Source of the DNA: Sphaerolaimus hirsutus
Taxonomy: Eukaryota; Nematoda; Chromadorea; Monhysterida; Sphaerolaimidae
Direction of reading: 5' to 3'
DNA length: 64,000 nucleotides
NCBI GenBank assembly: GCA_964036195.1
Contig: OZ038453.1
Location: 4,851,469-4,915,468 of the forward strand
The position numbers and the translations under genes were made by a program. Below are positions 39,801 to 50,098 of this stretch, one piece after another; position 1 is the first letter of the stretch, and every line of letters starts with the position of its first letter. The notes beneath the pieces are model-generated. The model ran no database searches and was not told the DNA's origin. It saw only the letters and a list, made by a program, of their open reading frames with translations.

Positions 39801-42800
39801 ATATCCATACAAAGAGCTCCAAAATGGCACATTTGGATGTCTGCCAGAAAATGCCCAAGAAAGGGATTATACTTGGAAGGAAGTGCAACTGGGCAATACT
39901 GTCTTTGTCGCCTTACTGTTTGTACTCAATTTATGAGTTTACTTTTTGAGTTTCATGAAAAAACTCGATAAATTTCTATTGTATCCGAATTTCATCTATC
40001 TAACATCACACATTAATATAGGAATGGAATTGAGTATACTCGAGTGACCCCATTTACAGCTGCGTACCTATATTTATGTCATAGAGTTGGCAAAGAGCCA
40101 ATGATAAGTCGTGATAAGATCACACGGTGCAACATATTTAAACATTATTTGAGTTCAAGCCAAAACTGTTAAAATTGCCGAGGCAATTTATACTGAATAC
40201 TTCAATGTTTTTCTTCAGAAAATCAGCTTTTTTCTAAACAGCTTCCAAGGCAAGTTTGGCAACCACTTTCTGACTTGGTACCCGATTCCATATCTGCGGC
40301 TGTAGTGTTTTTTTAATTTTGAGAGATATTATTGACATCCATTTTTTACACTAGACTGGATATGGGCTGACGTATAAATCAACTTTTTTTTTGCCAAAAT
40401 CGCTAGGCGTTTGGCATCGATTCAGAAAGTAGGTGCGGAACCAGGCTTGAAAGGTGTTTATCTGTCCACGTTGAGAATTAAATTGTGCAGCCAAAATTTG
40501 CTCCATTGCAGAGAGGACATGCAGCCGGCAAAATTCTGCATATGTACTTGCTTGAAAAAATTGGCTCATCCAAGGAAAAAATAAAAAATGGTATAGTAAA
40601 CATTATTCAAAAGTATTTTGAAAAAACTTACTACTAAATATGTTCAAGCTCAATCTGGTGACTGAAAAGGATGTCATTTTTTCAAAACAAATTTTTCGAA
40701 AGTAAACGTCAGTTGTCATGTAAAGTGTCAAATGTCATGTCAAATGTAAATAAAGGGTCGATTGTCATTACAAATGTGAAGTGTCAATTGTCATACAAAG
40801 TGTCAAATGTAAAGTAAAGTGTCAATTGTGTAACCAAATCTTTTTATATCCAGATCTTATTATCAACGATTTAGATACAAAAACATAAGATCAGGATACA
40901 AAACGTGTAAGATTTGGATACACAATTGAACCCTATACTTTACATTTGACACTTTGCACGACAATTAACACTTCACTTTACATTTGCAATGACAATTGAC
41001 CCTTTCCTTTACATTTGACATGACATTTGACACTTTGCATGACAGTTGACACTTTACACTTTACAGGGTCTGGGATTGGCACTAGGGTTCAAACGGGAAA
41101 GGTTTTTTGGACCGGGGCCGGGACCAGAAATTTTCTAATGTCGGGACCGGGACATGGACTGGGAGGTCAGGACCGGGACCGGGACCGGGACTGGCTTTTT
41201 CCAATTGTCGAGACCCTGACAAAAAGTAACTTTTTGCAATTTTTTGCTAGACACTTTAAAAGTTGCTTTACAATGTTTTACATGGGAGAGTTCAAGGTTT
41301 AAAGTTCTGTAAAAATATAACCTTTGAGATACACCGATCCATGAGAAAATTTTATGACATCATGGGGACATCATTGGAAGAACAAGGATTGGACAAATTT
41401 ACACCCTCTTTAAAAAATACATATATTTTTAAAGAATAAAACTTGTTCAAGCACAAATGTCATCCTAGAGTAGTTGAGTTTGGCAGCGGTCCAAAAGGTG
41501 AGTATACGCCATAAAATTAGGAATTTTTCCTCTCTAAAAATACTTTTCACACCCAAAAATATCCAAATTATTTGCAGCGGGCGAGATGGAGAGAGGTATC
41601 ATTTTCAGAAAAAAATTCAATACCACAAAAATAACAGAATTTGAGCAGGCGCTCAAAAAATCTCTGAAGACAATAAAAGCTATTACACATCAATATTGGA
41701 ACAAAAAGAATGCATATTGTACACCAGTATCGGTTGGTTATACCGTAAATCCTCGAATAAGTCCCCGGGGGAGTTATTTTTTCCTCAGAATTTTTTGAGG
41801 GGGACTTATTCGAGGGGGGGAGTTAATTCTTCGTCTGAATATTGAGTAAAATACTTGATCAGTATATCATTTGAATGGGGTTAAGTAGGCTGCATAAACG
41901 TGTAAGCCAGAATAGAAATCCCGTAATTCATGCAATAAAATCAATGCTAGTGTGCATTAACTGCAAAATAATGAATGCTTTTAATGATCATATACATACA
42001 TACGTTTTTTATATGTTGACTTTGTTCCCACCCATAAAAGAGGGGGGAGTTATTCGAGTGGGGGAGTTATTTTTTTCTCAGTCAGTTTACAGGGGGGAGT
42101 TATTCGAGGGGGGAGTTATTCGAGTGGGGGGGACTTATTCGAGGATTTACGGTAAATACTATTATGACAAAAATGCATAGTTGTTTTTGACAAATTGACA
42201 AGCGCCAAGGGCGCCCTTTTTTTGAAAGTGACTCTATGAAACAGAATGTGTTCCACTTTCAAAACATTATGCGAATTTTTGACAAATTTATAAAATGAGA
42301 TGTACGATAAAAAAATGTGAAATGTGAAATATTTGGGGTGTCATGTAAAATGTAAAATTTCATGTGAAATGTAAAATGTCACACAAATTTGTCAAATGTA
42401 ATGTAAAATATAAAATGTAATGTAAATTTGTTGAATGTTATGTTAAAGTTACAAAGTCACGTGAAATGTGAAATATCACACGGATTTATCAAGTGTCACA
42501 CAGCTTTGTCAAGTATCACGTAAAACTGTATACAAATTTCTCATGTGCCCAATAAAATTTTCTATTGCCTTTTTTCATTTACAATATTTTCGATTTTACA
42601 TGGCATTTGATAAAATCGTGTGACATTCTACACTTTACATGAACATGAATGATGGCATTAAATTTAACATTATACTCAGGTAAATATACATTTGATCAAA
42701 TAATTTACCCAGCACACAATTGAGGCGTCTACTTCTAGAAGTCGACAAGTCCACAAAATGCGATTTTGAGTTAATCGCATTTTAATTTTCCGATCCAATT

Positions 42801-43534
42801 CCAGGTTCATCCTGCGTGTCCAATTTGGCTCTCTCGTGCCTACCATTAAGTTCCAAATGTTGACAATAAAGTATCAAATTTTCAGCCTCTTCTCTCAACG
42901 TATACGTGAAAAATGGGGTGTCCAAAAAATTCCATTTGGACAGGCCAAAACTGTTTTGGGGAGAGAAATGGACTTGTCGACTTCTTGCACTAACAAAAAT
43001 TTTTGTTCCTGGCCTGGATGATTCTCCCTTATGGGCAATTTATGGACTTGTCGACTTTTAGAAGTAGCTGTCCATGATGGACATATTACATTTCTTGCTA
43101 TTTTTTCCCATAAAAAGGATGAAGAGGATGGACTTGTCGACTTTTTGCTGAAATTTTTTAGCATTTTTCACAAAAAAATGTCAAAATTGGCACTATGCCA
43201 TATATGGGCATGTGAGGTCAAAAAATTTATGCAAAAATTATGAAAAATGTGCGGGCTAACCCCAGATGACGTTTCCGGGCCTAACCCAAAATTTTCATAT
43301 TTTGGACTTGTCGACTTTTAGAAGTAGACGCCTCAATTTCAGAACGCACTATGCACCAGCCGCAAGCCAATGAACATCGGCGATGCAGAGCCAATGATTG
43401 CGATGTTTGCAAATGGAATACTTTTGGCACTTTTTTTCTGTCTGATTGAGTATTTATGGTGCTGGGCAAAAACAATGCAATTTACAAGGGCCAGGGCCAG
43501 GGGCCAGTTCCGCAAATTGAGAAGTGAGAAGTAA
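33643..43534 (+). CDS. divergent ionotropic receptor (IR / iGluR superfamily), partial
   Basis: Recognised exons: 33643-33816 (S1), 36380-36552 (end of S1 and M1), 36696-36886 (pore and M3), 37835-38009 (S2 start), 41578-41726 (S2 end), 43343-43534 (M4 and C-terminus). Phases agree for M1 to M3 to S2 and for S2 end to M4. The domain order S1-M1-P-M3-S2-M4 and motifs such as GLLKNGKIDVA, YSNILVLNLVTP and FANGILLALFFCLIEY match the ionotropic glutamate receptor fold. The lost SYTANLAAF consensus and the missing S1 Arg point to the IR type rather than a glutamate-gated receptor. The expected role is a ligand-gated cation channel in sensory membranes (inference). The S2 middle (two to three exons between 38010 and 41577) and the N-terminus are unresolved, and one donor is GC. 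Confidence 0.75.
34024..35500. mobile_element. CAGAGTTG element (hAT-like), copy 1
   Basis: Ends cagagttgcgaaag and inverse aacaactctg. A perfect 8-bp duplication CGAAATAC lies at 34016-34023 and 35501-35508. The sub-terminal tttacacttacacttt repeats occur in both orientations. An 8-bp duplication with a CAG terminus suggests a hAT-type MITE. Copy 2, in reverse orientation, is at 43662-44454. Confidence 0.9.
34302..35011. mobile_element. AGTTCCGCAA CWG element, CAG-flanked (filled site)
   Basis: Left end gggccagttccgcaag, right end cttgcggaaccggcac, CAG at 34299-34301 and 35012-35014. The arms are inverted minisatellites of gttaaaagttgagttaa. The host copy at 43662-44454 lacks it and has a single CTG (the same site on the other strand) at 44151-44153. 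Confidence 0.92.
36120..36279. mobile_element. GGGTTGGGAACCC element with (cccgata)n core
   Basis: Ends gggttgggaaccc and tcccaaccc, TA on both sides. The core is cccgacccgatacccg repeats. It ends about 100 bp upstream of the IR M1 exon. Confidence 0.65.
36380..36552 (+). CDS. IR exon: M1
   Basis: Encodes SVQGVVAALTTRNPSSIK, IRVANFSGMFDKITIF, DKYTFLCLIGVIFLVYITAK and LFT. The hydrophobic M1 follows the short pre-M1 helix. Donor is a perfect GTGAGT, phase 1. Confidence 0.7.
36696..36886 (+). CDS. IR exon: pore loop and M3
   Basis: Encodes LFQGTSTWKFIRGVFPGQ, then FFARKYIILLSVLNVLFYG and LYSNILVLNLVTP. The Y(S/T).L...L..P ending is the IR-type M3. The pore loop lacks the Q/R-site context of classical AMPA or kainate receptors. 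Phase 1 in, phase 0 out (gtatgt donor). Confidence 0.75.
36887..37834 (+). other. IR intron with CWG element and TA-flanked MITE
   Basis: 37076-37315 is a CAGACCC-family copy (left gggggcactcccagacc), with its right end eroded. 37371-37772 is a TA-flanked variant of the ccgtatt family (ctgtatatccttgaataag / cttattcgaggataaacag). Confidence 0.6.
37835..38009 (+). CDS. IR exon: start of S2
   Basis: Encodes PISTMFNNIDELMALVQSGD, MKVINLQSSTAVMTFNWPDM and FTFGSELIRFFRKPIAGA. I..IDEL......+.V is the S2 opening. The exon end is uncertain: a CAG (38001-38003) is followed by gggccagttcaaag, a CWG-element terminus, and the nearest GT gives phase 1 at 38009. Confidence 0.65.
38087..38353. mobile_element. 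CCGTATT-family MITE
   Basis: Left end cagtatttcctcgaattac, right end attttgaggaaatacgg, TA-flanked. Shares a long internal stretch (gtagatggtatgaacgatgt) with the MITE at 33304-33559. Confidence 0.7.
38430..38610. mobile_element. Foldback with tgagttttcgaaatttcgt arms
   Basis: The arms cgaaattttgaaaactca and tgagttttcgaaatttcg are inverted, with gtttgagttttctacaatga inside. Closely related to 53905-54095. Confidence 0.65.
38624..39695. mobile_element. GCCTGTACGCACGTAAACCCG foldback
   Basis: Left end gcctgtacgcacgtaaaccc, right end gggtttacgtgcgtacaagg. Both ends have multiple cggcacgcacat units. The middle is AT-rich with no gene seen. Confidence 0.6.
39801..39936 (+). CDS. Candidate IR exon (S2 middle)
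   Basis: After acceptor aaacgtag an open frame reads YPYKELQNGTFGCLPENAQE and TWKEVQLGNTVFVALL to a stop at 39934. Position and composition suit S2, but phase with 37835-38009 needs a different donor. The true end is unknown. An exon-like stretch at 40219-40310 (acceptor ttcttcag) is open in two frames and could be the next piece. Confidence 0.35.
40698..41075. mobile_element. CAGACCC-family CWG element, left end eroded
   Basis: Arms of gtcaaatgtaaagtaaagtg and inverse, right end cagggtctgggattggcac. A gggaccgggaccggg low-complexity stretch follows at 41090-41200. Confidence 0.6.
41578..41726 (+). CDS. IR exon: end of S2
   Basis: Encodes GEMERGIIFRKKFNTTKI, ITHQYWNKKNAYCTP. E.G+...+.......... 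is the S2 segment before the Cys and M4. Phase 1 in; donor cca|gtatcg, phase 0. A TA-flanked MITE starts 16 bp after the donor. Confidence 0.65.
41743..42152. mobile_element. CCGTAAATCCTCG foldback MITE next to an exon
   Basis: Ends ccgtaaatcctcgaataag and cttattcgaggatttacgg, with TA on both sides (41741-41742, 42153-42154). A subfamily variant in which both ends carry the same substitution. Confidence 0.8.
42153..42721. repeat. gtaaaatgtcatgtgaaatgt degenerate repeats
   Basis: IR intron DNA. 42310-42660 has tgtgaaatgtaaaatgtc-like units and weak inverted copies. No gene seen. Confidence 0.45.
42722..43334. mobile_element. GAGGCGTCTACTT foldback MITE, copy B
   Basis: Ends gaggcgtctacttctagaag and inverse ttttagaagtagacgcctc. 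AATT on both sides (42718-42721, 43335-43338). Its right boundary is eight bases before the IR M4 exon, so the branch point and most of the pyrimidine tract must lie in element sequence. Confidence 0.88.
43343..43534 (+). CDS. IR terminal exon: M4 and C-terminus
   Basis: Encodes NALCTSRKPMNIGDAEPM, IAMFANGILLALFFCLIEYL and WCWAKTMQFTRARAR, then about 11 residues and a TAA that lie inside the CWG element at 43501-44511. F..G..LAL.F...EY is the M4 signature. Without the element the frame would end one codon later (agg atg taa), so the protein end is only slightly changed. Confidence 0.7.
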   Translation, partial: NALCTSRKPMNIGDAEPMIAMFANGILLALFFCLIEYLWCWAKTMQFTRARARGQFRKLRSEK

Positions 43535-44511
43535 AATGGCAAATGCGAAGTGAAATGGCAAAAGCGAAGTGAATTGAAAAGTAAAATGGCCAAAGCGAAG
43601 ATAAATTATTTTTTAGTTTTAGTTTTTTACTTCACTTTGGCCAATTCACTTGCCATTTTACCAGAGTTGTTAAAATACCGGTATTTTTGGAAAGTGTAAG
43701 TGTAAGTGTAAATACACTTTCCAAATTTTGAGTATGGATACAAAAAGTGTAAGGTATTTTAAAAATACCTAGGAAAGTGTAAAAAAAGTGTAAGTGTAAA
43801 AAATTTTTTCAGAAAGAGCTCTCACTGTTGAGCATTAGAAAACACCGCTGTTTTCACCTTTAGATCAAATTATTTCTCATTTTCATGCATTATCTCACAT
43901 TTTACTGCTTTTTATGAAACATTTCAGACTGTAACAAATACTGTAGTGGTATGAAGTTCCCTAATAATGGCACTTTTTCAGTGTTGATATTTTACTGATT
44001 AGGCAATGCGATACACACTGTTTAAATGCAAAAATGGACATGCAGTAAATGTCAATGCAAAAGCCAGTTGACTTTGTGTCCAGCTGGTGAATTTCCATTG
44101 ATCGTGTTCTTTTTACAAAAGTATGATGAAACTGTAGAAAACCATGAGTACTGATCAAAGGTAGGAGATCAAAGGCTAGTTTGTACATTTGCTGTATTTT
44201 CTACATTCAATGCATAACTGCATGTGTGCAATGTACAGTTATTTTTTGTACATGACCCTATTTTATATTTCTCAAAAGCATAAAACAGGGCCATCTGAAA
44301 GAAGAAAAATACACTTTCTGTACCCAGGTATTTTGCTCAGGAAAGTGTTAAAAAAGTGTATGGGTATTTTATGAAAGTGTAAGTGTAAGTGTAAATATAA
44401 ATACCCATTTACCCGGGTATTTCGGGTAAGTGTAAATACACTTTCGCAACTCTGCATTTTACTTCGCTTTTGCCATTTTACTTCTCACTTCTCAATTTGC
44501 GGAACTGGCAC
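43501..44511. mobile_element. AGTTCCGCAA CWG element in IR last exon, CAG-flanked
   Basis: Left end gggccagttccgcaaattg, right end caatttgcggaactggcac, CAG at 43498-43500 and 44512-44514. Native length is about 210 bp with inverted gagaagtgagaagtaaaatg. The rest is the nested element 43662-44454. Confidence 0.9.
43662..44454. mobile_element. CAGAGTTG element (hAT-like), copy 2 (empty site)
   Basis: Ends cagagttgttaaaatacc and inverse tttcgcaactctg. A perfect 8-bp duplication CATTTTAC lies at 43654-43661 and 44455-44462. In reverse orientation to 34024-35500, and without the CAG-flanked insertion that copy carries. Confidence 0.92.
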
Positions 44512-44648
44512 CAGGATGTAAAAAATCACTTAAACTTGTCTTTTCACTTGTCCAATTACATGTCCACTGGTGAATCGACATGGAGTCAGTATGTGAAAAT
44601 TAGTGAAGTGATACAGTTCAACTCGATGATTTACCCACTTGTAACATA

Positions 44649-45515
44649 CCGTATTACCTCGAAATACCCCCAGGGGGTTTATTTTTTCGCCAGCAAAATT
44701 TGAGGGGGGGATAATTCGAGGGGGGGGTTATTCGAGGGGGGGGTCTATTATTTCGCCAGAAATTTTCGGAAATTCCCCATACGCGGACGTAAAAAAATCG
44801 AACAATTACATTGATGTATATGTGTTTATACTCATATATAACTGTATACCGTATTACCTCGAAATACCCCCAGGGGGTTTATTATTTCGCCAGCAAAATT
44901 TGAGGGGGGGATAATTCGAGGGGGGGGTTTATTCGAGGGGGGGGTCTATTATTTCGCCAGAAATTTTCGTAAATTCCCCATACGCAGACGTAGAAAAATC
45001 TAACAATTACATAGATATGTATGTGTTTTTAGGCATATATAACTGTATAAACACATAAACGCTTCCCTAACATCACTCAATCATCAGTTTTAACGTGTGT
45101 TCTGCATTGTACAGATCACAAACTGGGGTATTCGTCATGTACGTTCTCTTTACACTCAATCTTAGGGGGGGTATTTCGAGGGGGGGGTTTATTATTTCCT
45201 CAGCCGAATTTTAGGGGGGTATTTCGAGGGGGGGGTTAATTCAAGGGGGGGGTTAATTCGAGGTAATACGGTATACACAAAAACCCTTCCCTAACGTCAC
45301 TTAATCATCAGTTTTAACGTGTGTTCTGCATTGTACAGATCACAAACTGCGGTATTTGTCATGTACGTTCACGTTACACTCAATCTTAGGGGGGGTATTT
45401 CGAGGGGGGGGGGTTTATTATTTCCTCAGCCGAAATTTAGGGGGGGTATTTCGAGGGGGGAGGGGGGGTTAATTCAAGGGGGGGGGGGTTAATTCGAGGT
45501 AATACGGTAATTGTG
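44649..45515. mobile_element. Compound CCGTATTACC foldback cluster
   Basis: At least two overlapping or tandem copies: left ends ccgtattacctcgaaatac at 44650 and 44851, right ends ttaattcgaggtaatacgg near 45268 and 45508. The blocks aaacccttccctaac and gttttaacgtgtgttctgc are repeated. Confidence 0.75.
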
Positions 45516-46050
45516 TATTTATTTAAACCTCTATTGGACATACGAATCGCTATATAATGAATGATACCATATTTGGTTGAATGAGGTCACGGGAAAACTT
45601 CACCAAATAAACCCAAAGTAAAAGTACCATGTGATAAATATGATGAGAAATTTTTTATGTTTGTTCTTTTATTCAGATGGGATATGGTAGAAATCATTGT
45701 ACTGTGTAAGGTCGCTGGAGTTATGTACCGTATGTACTTGAACAGTCCCCATCCCCTATAGTACTTCCTTCCTTTTAGGTATACGGAGTGGAGCGCATTA
45801 TTTGCGCATAACTCTACCATAATTTAATGAATAAAAACTTGTAAATAAAAACCGTAATAAATTATTCCATTATAAAAACGATATCCCCACTACAGTCTCG
45901 GATGAAAATGTACCGTATTTCCACGAATAACCCCCCTACCCTGTTTCCGCGTGCGCAAACTTTGAGGTGTAATTTTTTAGTAGTAACATCACATCGTAGT
46001 CTTTTTCATCGTTTTACCAGGCTTTCTTCTTTGTTTGAACGTTTTAGCAT
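45516..46050. other. AT-rich spacer
   Basis: No gene seen. A single ccgtatttccacgaataac terminus lies at about 45913. Confidence 0.35.
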
Positions 46051-46080
46051 AAGGGATTAAGACTTTTTTCCACCGGAAAT

Positions 46081-46317
46081 TTGACTTTGGATCACTGTCA
46101 AATGAGCAGCAAGGCACCCAGAAAGCTACAAAACAACATGTGGCATAAAAGCACCTTCATCTACAAGAATTCATCCCATGTATACCCCGACATGGGTCGC
46201 ACATTAGCATGGGAGACATTGAATTTTTTTGTTCCCGATCAGGAGGATAAATACATTTTTCCAGGAGTGTATGTGTATTGTACAACATTTGTTGGCTTGA
46301 TATTTGAACAAAAATAA
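46081..46317 (+). CDS. Unassigned exon-like ORF
   Basis: Open frame including MWHKSTFIYKNSSHVYPDMG and ETLNFFVPDQEDKYIFPG, ending in a stop at 46315. Composition is protein-like (aromatic, Cys, NSS sequon) and it is not part of a visible repeat. No family recognised; could be a terminal exon. Confidence 0.3.
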   Translation: MTLDHCQMSSKAPRKLQNNMWHKSTFIYKNSSHVYPDMGRTLAWETLNFFVPDQEDKYIFPGVYVYCTTFVGLIFEQK

Positions 46318-46554
46318 AATGTCATCATTTTGTGTTTTTTTCAACTGAGTTAGCGCTTAATAAAATTTTCAGAAATATAAAAATCGAATTTTCAAAGAAA
46401 GTTTTTTTAAAGTTTTAGAAGTGAGAAATATGGAAATATACCTTATCCGTAACTCTTTGTTACATTTGAAATTTGTCAATTAGATGGGAAATTTCAAAAA
46501 ACAAACATTTTCCATCGCTATTGGGCAGGTAGTAATGGAAAAGTGCCATGAATC

Positions 46555-47477
46555 ATAGCGCCTAGCGCCAATGGCGCCATGGTGCTATTAAAAAAATGTG
46601 TCTGGCGCCAGAAATAATTTGCGCCATAAATTATGACCTTGGCTCCACCCTTGAACGGAACAAGTTTTAAAAGAAAAAGGACATCAAGGCTAACAGCGAC
46701 ATGTGCTAAAAAATGGCGCCAGCGCCAAACGCCAATAAAACCATGGCGCCCTTCCTTCACCAATAGATATTAGACAGTTACCAACATAAACAAGTCTGGT
46801 TTTTTTCTCATTTTCATTCCGGTTTTTCAAACACGTGTTCTATCTTTACACGGTGGGTAAAACCGAATTTTTCTGTAGAAATTTTTATCATCAAACGAAA
46901 TTGTGGCAGATTTTCGAAACAACTGATTTTTTGGTGAAAAATACTTTCTACGGTATTTCTTTTTACACCAATCAAAATTTCCAACCGCAAAAACGCATAT
47001 CGACAATTGATATACATATCATAAAATACCCCCCTCAATTTGGCACTTTTTGCACCAAATTTGTAAAATTTCAGCGAAATGCTTCATCGATTCGATTCAC
47101 GCGCACACAAACACTGTATTGATTTTCCGATAAAACTCACTGATTACGAAATGCGTGTTTGTGTGTGCTTCCTAGCGCTGGCAAGTGTTGAAGTTTTGTA
47201 AAGTGCGAAAAGTGTTTAATTTTGAGGGTTTTTTGTAGGTTTTAGAGGGTTTAATTTTGAGTGTTTAATTTTGAAGGTTTGATTTTGAGTGTTAAAGAAA
47301 TGAATTTTAAACTTTTATTTTTTCACCACACAAGCACATATTTTGCTGCATGTGATATAAGCAGGATAAATGCTTGTGAAATGAGAAAAACCCTATTAAA
47401 CTACAAAAATGAATACAGAAGACATCAGGGTTGGGAATATTTTTTGTATTTGTTCAGGTATACTCGGTGGACATGAT
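46555..47477. other. ggcgcc repeats and AT-rich DNA
   Basis: 46557-46755 has inverted gcgccaatggcgccatgg / ccatggcgcc blocks. 46800-47477 is AT-rich, with overlapping frames on both strands and nothing recognisable. Confidence 0.4.
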
Positions 47478-47705
47478 ACTCTACCCTCGCACTGATTTGT
47501 GTCTCGTGTTGGAAGCGTGCCAATGAGTATTAAATCATGTGATTTCCGTAAAAAGATGAAAAATTCATTGATGTCAATATGTTAATGAATAACATTATGA
47601 CAAAAATCAATTTTGTCATCTTTTTATGACACTAGCACGTGTTAATCATCGTTGGTACACTTCCAGCGGGAACCACTGGTGGAAGGTGTAAAGTAACCGG
47701 AGTAT
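47478..47705. mobile_element. GGAAGCGTGCCAA foldback element
   Basis: The arms gttggaagcgtgccaatga and the diverged inverse ttggtacacttccagcgg flank an AT-rich centre. A second copy is at 62678-62930. Confidence 0.6.
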
Positions 47706-50098
47706 ATCAATCAGGCATTGGGTAATAAGAAGTTCAGATTCAGTATTGGGTGTCAAATCCAAAAAGTTTGTGGGTATTGGGTTCCAGTCAGGTTAGGTTG
47801 GGTTGGGTCCCCAACCTACCATAGTTGTTCAAACGTATTTATGTTTACTCAAAAAGTACGTATACTTGACTACTGAGTAAATACATTTACATGTACTTTG
47901 AAAAAGTACCTGTACTCGCTTTTACATATACTTTTTGAAAGTACCTGAGTACAGAAAGTGTATATATCAGCTAGGTTTTGTTATATGCTTATTCAAGGGA
48001 TAGATGGGGGAGAAGGGAGAAAAAGTGAATAATAGGGGAAAAAATTCTAAAAATAGCTTAAAATGGCAATAAACCCATGAACTAGTGTATTTGAAGGTTA
48101 CATGCTCAAAAAGGTAAGAAAAAATGGTGATTTTAAGTTAAATTGGGGCAAAATTCATCAAAAATACTCACTTTTACGATTTCTGGGTGGAAAAGTATTT
48201 TACTCATGTTTACACAAGAGTAAAAGTAAAAGAGTTTACTTTATGTTTTATGTACTCAAAGTGTGAGTTATAATAAATACTTTATGTTTACGTATCCATT
48301 GAAAAAGTCAGTACTTTTCACAACTCTGCAACCTACCACATTCTGCACACTTCACAAAATTTTAGGTGAATTGTGAATTTTTGGTGAATTTTCATTTCTA
48401 CAACACGCTTCACCTGTCATCATACACAAGTGTGCATCTACACCTTGAAAATTTGCACTAGGGCAATTTACACTTTGGGTGTTTCTGGGTATCAAGTGCA
48501 GGTTTGGGTACTTATTGGGGTATCGGTTTTAAGTCTGATTAGTAGAGTGAGGTTTGGGTATCTTGTTCCCTTCTAGTTCCCAAAAAATGTGTGGGTATCC
48601 GGTTTGTTCCCAAGCCTAGTTTCTTCACACTGACATTGACAACGTGTGTTTGCTCTCTGTGAAGACACTTCACGGCACTTCACGGCGCATCACACACCCA
48701 TTGCCGCTGAAAGCGATTTTTTTCGAAAACTAAAAGAAAGAAAACCCCCAAAAATTATCAAATTTAGGAATTGTAAAAAAAATTTCCATCGCCAGGTCCG
48801 TGTGTGCCAAAATGATGAATGCCTTTTTACATGTTAAAAAACATTGAAAATCTGTCAGATCGACATTGAATTTGTATATATAGATACAAAAATATGCAGC
48901 GACTTTCGATAACTTGTACTTTTGGCCTGTTTCAGAATAACTGAGACAGCGACGTTTTTTTCTCTTAGCATGATTTTTCCTAGATAAATTTTGATTCACC
49001 AATATTTTCTTGAGAGGTGGTTGAGTTTTTTTGTTGGACATTTTTATTTTGGCATAAGATATGTATCCACAATAGACATGAAATTACATAGGTAACCCCA
49101 TAATTTACCCCATACCCCACTTTTATGCCATTTTACAAATATTTGATTATATTTCAAAAGAACAATTTTTTATTAAGCAGCGTAAAATTTGTTTAACTCC
49201 CATTCACAAATAGATAACTTATTTCGGTTAATCTTTGAAATTTGTTTAATTTTTGAATTTTCGTTTTCTCAAAATAAAATTCTCAAAAAAAAACAATAAA
49301 CCGTCACTTCTCAAACGCACAAAATTCCATTGTCACAAATACCTAACACATTTGCATTGTGTATATATCATCACTTTTATTTACCCCGCGAAATTTCTGT
49401 AATATTCACAAACAATGTGGTTTCAAGTGGGCAGTCCCCTCACTCTTTAAAGCTGAAAAGTGCAAAAAGTTACAAAAAATAAGTGTCAGTATTGAACGAG
49501 TGAAACGTTTTGGAATAGGAGTCAGTTTCTGTCAATTTTATATGACGGTAGATAACAGTTTTTGAATTAGATTTTTAAAAATGACTGTATTCATTTTTAA
49601 CAGCTTAAAAGACTTTCTGTTTCAAAATATGATAATGTCTATAAAATTTTGCATTTCAACATCACCTATATTTATTTTCAAACGTAAAAAACGATTTCAA
49701 CCTACAAACAACTTATTTTATCCTACATTTCACATTGTAATATCTAAAATGAATGTTTTCTAATTAAAAAAAAATAGAAAACGCCCCCTGCACGATAAAT
49801 AATTGGTTATTGAGCGGTCTTTTCAATTTTGGTCATATTTTTTGAATGTATACCTAAAATTTTGGGATACATAAAGTCTACTCTTTGATTATATTGTTTT
49901 GATGATGTCACTCCCGATGAATGTCTTATTTTTATGTTATTTTCTGTCTACATTTAATAGGCACTTTTTAGTTTACAGTGTAGGCGTTTACTTCAAGGCT
50001 AGAATTATATTTAAACTGAAGATAGTATTTTAATAGTTGGAACCATAAAATAGTCATAGGATTTGTGCCGCGCATTAGTTTAGTGCACGCTGCAAATA
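47706..50098. other. Low-complexity elements and AT-rich DNA
   Basis: 47710-47820 and 48470-48620 are gggtattgggttccc-type simple repeats. 47820-48330 is the tacgtatttactcaaaaag family. 48640-48700 is a GTGAAGC remnant. 48700-50098 is AT-rich, with no gene seen. Confidence 0.4.

Noticed and set aside
40351-40569. 72-codon minus-strand frame with protein-like composition
   Set aside because: No start context, splice sites or family match, and it lies inside the intron of the plus-strand receptor. Left unannotated.
46814-47122. Overlapping open frames on both strands (95 and 74 codons)
   Set aside because: AT-rich DNA with no homology, splice support or codon pattern to choose either strand.
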